Origin: Pseudobutyrivibrio sp.
GTDB lineage: Bacteria; Bacillota; Clostridia; Lachnospirales; Lachnospiraceae
DNA: 63,074 bases
Direction of reading: 5' to 3'
Assembly: GCF_017471675.1 (NCBI RefSeq)
Contig: NZ_JAFUSK010000026.1
Location: 1-63,074 of the forward strand
The notes beneath the pieces are model-generated. The model did no database searches, was not told the origin of the DNA, and saw nothing but the letters and a program-made list of their open reading frames with translations. A program made the translations under genes and the position numbers. The stretch's first letter is position 1. Each line of letters starts with the position of its first letter. Below, one piece after another: positions 32,890 through 43,400 of the stretch.

Positions 32890-34333
32890 ATTCAAACAAA
32901 TCATCTAATATAACCTGATTAGATGCAATATTACTATACATATTTCGTTTTAAACCATAGGTAGTGATTAAGGTAAGTTGAAGGGAATTCTTATTATTTG
33001 TTTCTCTTCTAAAACGTTCTATCTTATTGCGTAATTCCATATCATATGATTTATCGATTTCATATTCATTTTGAGAATACTTAATCTCACATATGTTTAT
33101 AACTCTATCGCGCCTTTCGATTAACAAATCAATCTGAGCACCCTTTTGAGCTGTGCCATTTTCATCTATGCCACCTTTTATCTGCCAAACTGACTCCTCG
33201 GATAATACACCTGATACCCCAAGAGCTTTCTTTATCTGATACACATGATCCTTACATACCTGTTCAAATGTAAGCCCTGTCCAGGCACGTTTTGAAGGGT
33301 TATCTATTGAATTAGTCCAAAAATGCTCATCCTTACCATAGTTATCTCTAATGAAATACAGATAAAAAGCAGTATAGTAATCGCAAAGCTGATAGCGTAT
33401 TTCCTTCTTTTTCTTGCCATAGAATGCATTTATTCTAATAAAGCCTGAATCGACCAGATTGTTTAAAATCTTTGATAAAGATCCATTTGACTGGAAAGCA
33501 CCGCTTTCTATAATTTCCTGCCTTGTAAGACCAGAGCGCTTCTTACTTAAAAGTTCCACAATCTTAACATAAACATCGCTATTAGAAAAAAGTGTGGCAT
33601 ACAAGTGCTCAAATTCATCCCATAACTCACCTTTGTCTTTGAAGAACAGTGCATCTATATTTTGAGATAAAGACAGATTCTTCTTAAGTAAACTAAGGTA
33701 ATATGGAATTCCTCCCATAATCATGTAACATTCTGCAATGTCATATCTAGACCATATGAAATTCTTGTTTAGCAGATATTGCTCTACCTCCGCTAGAGTA
33801 AATGGTTTTAGATATAATCTACAGGTTTGGCGATTAAATAAACCGCCCTTATTATGAGATATATGTTCTACCATCCATGATGTTGCTGAGCCACAAACAA
33901 TAAATACTACATTATCCTTTGTAGATGCATAATCATTCCAAAACCATTCAAAGGCAGGTAAAAAATCAGATTTATTAGTATCCATCCAAGGAAGTTCATC
34001 AAAGAAAAACACCTGCTTCTCATCTTCAGGTAAATCTTCAATATAGTTTCTAATTAATTCAAAAACGTCATACCAATCTGTAGGCTGTTCGTATTTTTGC
34101 TTAGTTTTACGAGAAAGCTCCTGTATAAAATTCTTTATTTGAACAGCCTTCGGCTGCATATATGCACCAGTGACTTTAAATGCAAACTTATTCTCAAAAT
34201 ACTGATTAATAAGATAAGTCTTTCCTACTCTTCTACGGCCATATACTATCACAAGCTGCGCAGAATCAGCCTCAAGAACCTCATTTAGCCTTTCACATTC
34301 TTCAATTCGTCCGATTATTTTTTTAGTATTCAT
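32888..34333 (-). CDS. ATPase with C-terminal PD-(D/E)XK-like (DUF234) domain
   Basis: A 481-residue protein of the archaeal-type ATP-binding family (PF01637/DUF234 type). Walker A is YGRRRVGKTY, Walker B VFFFDELPWMD, and a sensor-like stretch FIVCGSATSW follows. A winged-helix region follows (KRSGLTRQEIIES). The C-terminal nuclease-like motif is intact: the Asp in QIDLLIERR, then ICEIKYS (E-x-K). The family occurs widely in anaerobes and archaea; its role is unclear and mobile or defence associations are suggested. Neither ATG has a ribosome binding site. A promoter places the start site at the inner ATG (34331-34333), suggesting leaderless translation; the outer ATG at 34351 remains possible. 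Confidence 0.8.
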   Translation of the reverse strand: MNTKKIIGRIEECERLNEVLEADSAQLVIVYGRRRVGKTYLINQYFENKFAFKVTGAYMQPKAVQIKNFIQELSRKTKQKYEQPTDWYDVFELIRNYIEDLPEDEKQVFFFDELPWMDTNKSDFLPAFEWFWNDYASTKDNVVFIVCGSATSWMVEHISHNKGGLFNRQTCRLYLKPFTLAEVEQYLLNKNFIWSRYDIAECYMIMGGIPYYLSLLKKNLSLSQNIDALFFKDKGELWDEFEHLYATLFSNSDVYVKIVELLSKKRSGLTRQEIIESGAFQSNGSLSKILNNLVDSGFIRINAFYGKKKKEIRYQLCDYYTAFYLYFIRDNYGKDEHFWTNSIDNPSKRAWTGLTFEQVCKDHVYQIKKALGVSGVLSEESVWQIKGGIDENGTAQKGAQIDLLIERRDRVINICEIKYSQNEYEIDKSYDMELRNKIERFRRETNNKNSLQLTLITTYGLKRNMYSNIASNQVILDDLFE

Positions 34334-34339
34334 ATCTAT

Positions 34340-34369
34340 AATATAATCCATTTAATAATTAGGCGTCAA
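34340..34369 (-). promoter_or_regulatory. Promoter giving a likely leaderless ATPase mRNA
   Basis: Minus strand: -35 TTGACG (34364-34369), 18-bp spacer, -10 TATATT (34340-34345). The seventh base after the -10 is the A of the ATG at 34333, so the mRNA would carry no leader. Confidence 0.5.
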
Positions 34370-34438
34370 TCATTATCGAGCCAAATCTTAATTTTTTTAC
34401 CACTTTTGGCTGGGTAATATTTTTTTTAGATAACAAAA

Positions 34439-34470
34439 AGAGGCTAAAAGCCCGAAAGCTCTTAGCCTCT
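34439..34470 (-). terminator. Terminator of giant surface-protein gene
   Basis: Arms AGAGGCTAA (34439-34447) and TTAGCCTCT (34462-34470), with an inner AGC/GCT extension. On the minus strand they are followed by T5. It lies 17 bp after the stop codon of the giant gene. Confidence 0.85.
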
Positions 34471-34487
34471 AGAATTATTATTTAATT

Positions 34488-37400
34488 TTACTGAATTACA
34501 GCCTCTACATATTCTGACTGATTAACCTGTTCTAGCTTACCTGTTGTAGATGAGAAGCCATATCCTACTACGTAATAATAATATGTTGTTCCACTGTTAA
34601 GATTTGTGTTTGTATAAGCTCCTGTATCTCTTGGTAAGATTGCACACAATGTACCCTTGCTAGTTGTATCTGTTGATCTATAAATGTAGTAGATAACAAC
34701 ATCGCCATCGCTTGGAAGAGTAACTGTAGCTCTGGTTGGGTCTGAACTACTTCTCTTTACAGTAATAGATGACTTCTCTACATCGGTAGTCTTTTCTATA
34801 GTCTTATCATCACTATAAATTGTTACTCCTGTTGCTGGGTTTGCATAAGCTGTTGCAGTAATTCTGTAGGTTGTGCTGCCCTTAAGTCCCTCTAGCTTAT
34901 ATTCATTTCCATTTCCAGCAATTCTGGTTACCATATAATCCTTGTAGGTTCCATCTGAATTCATCACTTCAAACTTCAGCTGTGTTCCATCAGAGAACAG
35001 ATCCTTAACCCACTTGACTGTCATAGAATCGCCAGTATTTTCTGTTACTCTCAGATTTGCAACTGCCTGCAAGCTGATTGTATATGGATATGTAGCTGTT
35101 CCTTCAAGCTTATCAGACTTTCCTGTAAGTGTAATATAGCAATCATCTTCGCTTGTACTATATACAAAATTACCGTAATCAACTGTGTAATCACCAGTAT
35201 TTGTTGCTTCATCGAAGACTTGCAAATCAGTATAAATCTGCTCCTTATCTGTTTGCAGATTCTTTGAAATGATACTTATTGAGAATGCTGGTTCTACTGC
35301 ATTTCCGGTGTATCTATGGAAGTCCTTAGCATATTCAACATTACATTCTTCGATAGGTCTTGGAACAATATTGTACTGTGTAGTAGCGGTATTACCCTTC
35401 TTATTTCCTACATCATAGGTTATTACTACGTCTATTGTTCCGTTATTTGTAAAGTATTGCTTATCTGCATCTGCGGTAGGGTCAATCTCTTTACTATTCT
35501 GATAGTACTTAGTAGATTTAATCTCTGCAGTAGATACATTCAGTGTAAACTTAGGAACGATTGGGAATCCGGTAAACTTATAATCACCCTCGTTATTATT
35601 AACATGAATTTCACTTTCGTTGAACTCAATGTCATAATATACCGATTTATCGCCCTTCCAATACTTAGCCTCAACACCTGAGTAGATAATAGTACCATAA
35701 GATACATAATTATCAGTATCGCCTACACCAGATACCATGTACTCTTCACCATAGGTAAGGATTACATCTTCAGGATAATCTGTTGTTCCTTCAAGCATCA
35801 AATATATCTGTGGATTACCCTTTGTAATGGATGTTCCAGTATAGATTTGCTTAGGTGCGCCCTTAATGTAATTTCCATTATCATCCTTTGAGCATTCCAC
35901 GGTATCATTATTTAGGTTACCCATGATGTCAAAGTGCAATGTCTTGGTACCGGTATAGTTATTTACACCTGTAATAGTTACTGTAGCTGTACCTGGAATT
36001 ACGTTATCCTCATATGTTAGCTTGTAATCACCTTCATCAGTACTCTCATCGTACTTAACAAGTGGTGAACCACCATTTGTAACAGATACTTCTGGCTCAA
36101 TGAAGCTTCCTGTGTAATCCTGAGGCTTATCAAGACCTTCTACAAACTCTGCTACAAAGTCATCTGATGTAATATCTCTTGCAACGATGATGTATCTGAA
36201 ACGATACTTAGCTGACTCACTGCCAACGTAATAATTTCCCTTGGATGTAGATTCAAGTGTATTAGTATTTGCCTTAAAGCCAATTGTTACTTCTCCACAT
36301 CTTAAGATTGTTCCATCATCGTTAAACAGTGTCTTGGTATTATCATTCAAATAATTAATATCCAGGTCACCATCGTCTCCGCCAGCGATTTGCTTTGTTG
36401 TAGTTCCTGCAGTACCAAGGGTATTATCATACACTGTTATTTCAGGCTTAATAGCAGTACCTGAATATATTCCATAATAGTATCCAACATAATCAGCAGT
36501 CTGATTATTGTCATCATCAGTCTTTAATCCATGGGCTGCAAGATATTTCTTAGCGGTCTCGTCTGTTAGCTTGTTTAATCCAGTAAGTCGGAATGTTAAT
36601 ACAGGATTTCCATAGGTTCCAGCATCCGTCTTATCAGCTGCATATGGATTGACCTCTGTTGTAAAGTATGTTCCACCTGCTGCAGTCGTCTTTGGATTCA
36701 TTATTACAGGTTCTGCCGTAATCTTCTTTCTATTTATCTGGTATCGTTGAATCATGGTTCCACAATAATCACCCTTACCAGTTATTACAACATACTTGTA
36801 CCCTGCATTAATTGAACTGTCATCATTTCCTACGCCATCTGTGTAGGATACAGTGTAATCCTTAGTGCTTGATAGTCTTACATCACTGCTGGTTGTTACC
36901 TTTACTACTGGTACCTGTGCAGTTCCATTGTATGTATACTGCCATCTTGGACTTGTTGATGAATATGTGCCAAAGCTTGCATCATAAGCATAGTCTGTAC
37001 CATTGACAGAATATGTAATCTTCAGACCTTGATTATTAATATTCTTACCAATGTTAAATGGCAATGTGATACTACCTGTGTAATCGCCCTGGCCAGTGAT
37101 TGTTATAGCTGGCGATGTATCTGCAACTGTTGCATGTTTATCTTCTGTTGCCGCTCTATTCCACTCTGCAGTACCAGCTTTCTGGGCATTAGATACAGTT
37201 ACAGTGTAATCCTTTTCTTTTATCAGCTCATAATTTTTTGATGAATCATCAGGATCTTTTACACCTGCATCTATAATGGCAATTTCAGGTACGTTATCTT
37301 CGCCTGCCTTTACTGTTGTGCAATCATAAATGTAAATCTTTAATTTATCATTTGCTAATCCACCTTCAGTAACAAAACCAGGCTTATAGTTTTCTGCTGT

Positions 37401-40400
37401 ATCAAAATCAGCTGTAGTTAATTCTCTCCAGGTTCCCTCAAAACCAGGTTTTTCTGTAGAGTAATAATAGTGATAATTATTTGGTAATGAGCGCTGAGTA
37501 ACTGTGAAATCAATTATTCTTTCACCGGTACAGCTATTCTTACCTGTGATAATCATCTTATATAAACCCATGGAGATAAGCGATGTTACAGCATTACCTG
37601 CTGAATCTAATATTTCAATACTATAATCTCCATTACCAGTTGCAGTTTCATATTTTACTAATGGTGTTTCAACATTCTTGTATGTTACAGATAAAGCTAC
37701 TGCTTCATAAGGGTCGATTACATCACCAGTAAACTCTGCTGAAGTTGCCGCTATATTAACTGCCTGATTTGTTTCGATATCAAGCTTTTCAATTGTAAAT
37801 TTAGCAGTGATAGAGCCAGTGTAGTTACCATTTGCTGTTGCAGTAATAGTCACGCTTGGCCTCATAGTCCAGCTGCTTTCCTCTGTGTTTCCATTTAATA
37901 CAGCTGTTGCAATCGAACCATTATTTGCAAAATCAGCAGATGTGATTTCTTTATAATCTACCCCTGACCTAAGCTCTACTGTACCATTCTTTACAGTAAC
38001 TGTAGGCTCAACATTAAGACCAGCGGCATTTCCTACATAATATGCATCTCCAAAGCTTACTGTACATCCACTTAAATCCTTCTTTGTAATAGTGAATGTC
38101 TTTGTTATACTTCCAGAATAATTGTTAATACCTGATATTAAGACTCTTGCTGTTCCAGCATTAATGTTATCTTCGTACTTTACTGTATAATCTGTATTTT
38201 CAGTAAGTGTTATAGCACCATTTTGAATCTTTACTGTTGCCTTTGGCGCTAAATTTTTTCCAGTATATTCCTTACTATCATACTCTAGAGTGACTGCTGC
38301 ATCAGCAAGACTTATTCCAGATATAGCAAATTTTGCAGTACATGTACCATAACAATAATCTGAATCCTTCGCTGTTGCTGTAATTGTATATGTACCCATA
38401 TCCGTCTTTTCAGTCGGATTTAGTGTAACAAGAGCATTATTGTCCTTTGAATATATCTCTGTTGTGCCATCATAATCTGTAATAGTTACATTATCAGTAA
38501 AGCTATAAGGATTTCCTGTATAGCCTACCTTTGGAGGGTTACTTGGGTCATCAGTATCGTAAGATGCATTAGCAAATGTCATCGTTGCATTATCTAAATC
38601 ATATTTTATGTAAAACTCTAGTGACTTAGACGTACCAGGAATAAAGAATCTACTTGTAGTAGTAGGTACAACATTAACCTTCCATTTTCCTGCCTTAATT
38701 GCAGTATTTGTAACCTTTCCATCTGTATATTCATAGGTTAAAGCATAATCTGTGCCATCTCCATTGTGTATGGTTATAGTCTGGTCAGCATTTACCGTTA
38801 CTGGTGCAGCCACAGCTCCAATATCTATAAGTCCATTGATTGCTGGAATTACCGCACTTCCTGTGTATGTATAAATGCCATTTCCACTTATAGCCAAATC
38901 ACCATAATTAGATAGTCTAATCTGGAAGCATACATCTTTAGCATTAACTGACTGAACATTCTTAGCTGTTCCCGTACAATTATAAGCACCTGTTACTGCA
39001 ATACTTCCATCAGGACCTGGTTTACCTTCACGGTCTCTGGTTATCGTATAGTTTGTTAAGGTCTTAGTAGTTGTTGTTCCATCTGTTTCTGATACTTGAA
39101 CCTCTGGCGCTGTTAATTGCTTGGTATATGTATCCTGTGCTCCATTGACATCTCTGTACATTATAGTTGGAACATACTCAGTACCTGTAGGCTTGCCATC
39201 ATCACCAAGCTCATAACTATCCTTAGGCATACTTACCTTAGTGTAAGCATCATTACCTAAATCAAGGATGATGCTAAATGGTATTCTACAATAGCCACTG
39301 TATATACCAATACCTTTAACAAATATGTAGTTTGTTTGATATGAAGGCAATGATTCTGTAACTACAGCCTTATCATATGTATTACCAAACTGTGCCTGGA
39401 ATTTAGCTTCCTGAGTCTCAGCATCTGTCTCTACTAATTCAAAATCTATACCCTTTGTCAGCTCTGCGCCGCCCTTAGTTGTAGCAAGCTTCAATGTGGC
39501 CTTCTTTACCGTATTTATATCTACAGTAGTTGCTGTATAAGGTATGTCACTTAATGTGCCATAGAAGTCCTTAATATTGTTACTTGCTATCTTATAGGTA
39601 ATAGTAATTGTCTGAGCCACATAGTTAGCACCCTTGATATTGATTTTAATAGTTAAATCTTCATCAAGTTTAGTCTGACCCTTTTGCTCAGCTTCTGTAG
39701 GATATGTAATATCGTAATCAGTTCCCTTAACTAACTTAGTTGTTCCATTTGTCGCAGTTAATGTGATTTCAGGACATTGAGCTTTGTTCTCTTTATATGC
39801 ATATATTGCGCCTAAATCCTTAGTTGTTGTTGCGCTGCTTGTAGTTTCTGTATAGGAACCGTCTGTATCATCGCTCCATTTGGCTGTTACTATTACATAG
39901 CCACGCTCGACTTTAAGGTTATTCATATTATATGAATCTGTAAAATTGCCTACACCGTATACGGTATAAACTGGTTTATCAATAACTGATTCATAGTCAG
40001 CTGGGGTACCAATGTTTACTGGGTATGGAACATAATCCTCCCCTCCTACCAGGCTATATGCATCATTGCCATACTTAAGTACAAATTTAGGTCTATACTC
40101 ACCAGCATTTCCATCATAATAGATAACACTACTTGTGCTTTCCCAATCCATACCGTTTCCGATAATAATGCTCTGTGGTTGGATTTCGTAGTATATTGTT
40201 GTACTTCCGAAATATTTACTTGCTCCTTCTTTTGCACTTACTGTATAAGTAATTACATTATAGTTATAATCCTCTTTATCCTTAGAATTTCTTGCTACAT
40301 AAGAAACTCCACCCGATGCATCCTTGAACTTAGATGTTACTTCAGCTGCATTTAGATTTTCAGGTTCAATTTTAGTTGCGCCATCATATAATTCAATCTT

Positions 40401-43400
40401 AGCTGCTTTATTCTCTCTCCACTTAACACCTTTGAATGGGTTGGAAGCATCAGAATTATTATTAGCTGCAAATGTTCCAGCATTTCGCTCTTCCTCTGAT
40501 GGAACAAATATTGCTGGGTTTGAATCTGTTGGTTCTATGATTCGTACTAATGCATCGCTTATATCAACACCAACAGTGTATGCTTTTATCACTTCACCTT
40601 CATATATTCCCTTACCTGTGATAACAGCATACTTTTTACCTGCCTTCTTTGTAGCGGGAACTGTGCATGCCTCATCATCGAAGCATGTTACTTCATAATC
40701 CGTTCCAAGTGTTAATGGAGTATTTCCATATGTGATTGTAAATGTAGGAACTACTACATTATTAGCATCATAATCAAGCTTTGAATTATTTGATTCAAAA
40801 TTTATTGTTGCATCTGCAATACTTACAGGTAAAATCTTAAAATATACAATTGCATCATTTCCATCAAAAGAATTAATGCCTGTAATCTTAAGATATGGCC
40901 ATGTTGCAGTTGAATATGGTTTTGATGGATTTACCTTATCCGTATTGTAATATGCATAACCGTAATCCGTCTTTCTACCATTCTTGTTAAGAACTTCATT
41001 TGTTGCAGGGTTAATAACTACAGGAGCACCATAGTTAGTTGTACCATTGTAGACTGCGTTTAAGTCACAATAGTATTCTCTATAATGGTCTGATTCAAAT
41101 TTTTCTTCGCTATATAAATCAGCTGCTTTTCCATTGATAGAAATCTGATATTTATCCTTGCTACTTGTTATGTTAAATGTTAACACAACACTTCCTGTTA
41201 AATTGTTCTTTCCTGTTACAGTCACCTTTGCTGGACTATTTGTTGTAGAAAGTGCAGTATTATTCTCGTAGCTTACTGTAAAGTTCGTGCTTTCTAGTGT
41301 TGCTTCTTTATATTTGTAGGTTTCCGTAAATGTGCTGTTGTTAACCTTTACATTTACTGTAGGATATTTTGGATTTCCATCATATGATAGGCTCAATACT
41401 GGATTTGTAAAATCAAGTGTTGCAACAGCTGTTCCTGTGTTTTCTGCAAGACTTGCTGGTTTTATAGTAAATGATTTAGATGGCAAGCTACCTGTGTAAT
41501 TACCCTTGCCCGTTACTGTATATGTTACTGTGCCAACATTTACCTGGTCGCCTGAATATTCAATAGTATAGTCATCCCCATATTTTAGATATGTGTTTCC
41601 ATAATTTATCTTGAGATCATAATCAGTATCTGCATCACTTTCCGCAATTACCAAGCCCCATATAGAATTATTGAATATCTTATCTCTTGTTGATGTTTTA
41701 TCAGTCACTGTAATTACAGCACTATTAATAGGCCTTGGCACTACAGTATAGGTTGCTATTACTGTGCCACCGCCTTCATATTTTCCACCAGCTTTTGCTG
41801 TAACCTTTATATATTTTGTTCCTACCGAAGGTGATAAATCAGATGAGCCATTTGGCGCACTTGCATCATCATCAACCTCGATATCATAGTCTGTTGATAA
41901 ACTAATTGTATTTCCACCTACTAAAACTTTAATTGTAGGGATGCTATTTGTTGTATCATAGTACTTCTGATATCCTGTTTGGTAATATCCGTTCCCGTCC
42001 CTCTTATCATAAGTACCATTATATGTACCACCATCAATAATTCTTACAGTCATATTCAGGTCATAGCTTGCCTGGATAGTGTAGCCTAGGGATTGAGTAG
42101 AAAGATTTTCAAAATTCTTTCCAGTTGCTGTAAGCATCAATGTTGGAGAATCTGTAATCTTTGTGTGGTTATTTGCTGGTAAATATGAAATCTTATACTC
42201 CTGCTGATTTGTATTGTCTATTCTGATTTCATCACCTGAATCTCCACTTACATTTAATGTTACATAGAAATCTTTATCGGTAGTTCCATATGTGCATTCC
42301 TGTGGCTCGATAGGGTTTCCTGTATAGGAGAACTTACCTGTTCCATTAACCCAGTGAATCTCCACTTCACTCAGTGATCTTGGGTAAATAGTAAATGGCA
42401 CTACAATGCTTCCACTAAATCCACTTGTAGGGCTAATAACTATTTCCTTAGCTCCTGCGTTAATGGAATCGCCATCTGTTGTTCCACTTGTATTAATTGT
42501 TGCGGTTGCATTATTCTTATTAATTGTTCCTGCAGGTAATTCATTACCTTGCATATCATAAAATGCTAAATCTGTCCAATTATCACCATTAACATAGTCG
42601 TTTAAGCTATATGCCTTTCCAGTATATTCATAGTAATATAGTGGTGAATCTGTCTTTATTTCTGCTCTAACAATCTGTGAAATATCACTTCCAGATATCT
42701 CTTTAACAACATCAACCTGGCCCGTAAAATTGTTATGTCCAACTACGCGATATGTATATTTTATTCCAGTGGAACTAAACACTGGTGTACCTTCCAGTGT
42801 TACTGTAATATCTCCATCACTAAATACTGGTGTTGCAGTAAGGACTCCGTTTTCATTTACTTTCTTTACATCCACTACCACACCGTTTTCGACTACAAAT
42901 TCAGCTGTATCAAAAGCATCCTTTCCTGCCGCATTCTGCGTACTTACATCAAGAGCTGTAATCGTAAATAATCTATCATATGAATATACTTTACTTGCAG
43001 AATAATAGTATTTAATATTAATTGAAGCAGTTCCAGCATTTATATTTGTTGCAGAATCGCATCTAGTTATAGTGTATGGATAGGTAAGCGAAGACACACT
43101 AATAGCGCCGGTTCCATTAGGAGCAGATTTTACTGTTGTATCTGATAAATAATAGTAAGAATTTACTGTTCCACCAGCATCTGTAGTATTAACTGCTACT
43201 GTAGGTACTATGTTAGTTCCTGTATATTTTTCTGAATGACTAGCTGTTCCTTCTACACTACTATCTCCACCTATCTTTATATCTACTACATTAACAGTAA
43301 TACTAAACGTACTTCCTTTATAAGTAGCATTAAGCTTAACACTTCCTGGATTTGCAGCTGTAATCTTTGTTGCCATTGGATTATTAGATACAGATGAAAG

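Noticed and set aside
34404-34430. Plus-strand terminator near TTTGGCTGGG and a T-run
   Set aside because: The AGCCAAA/TTTGGCT arms are short with a long loop, and no plus-strand gene ends there.
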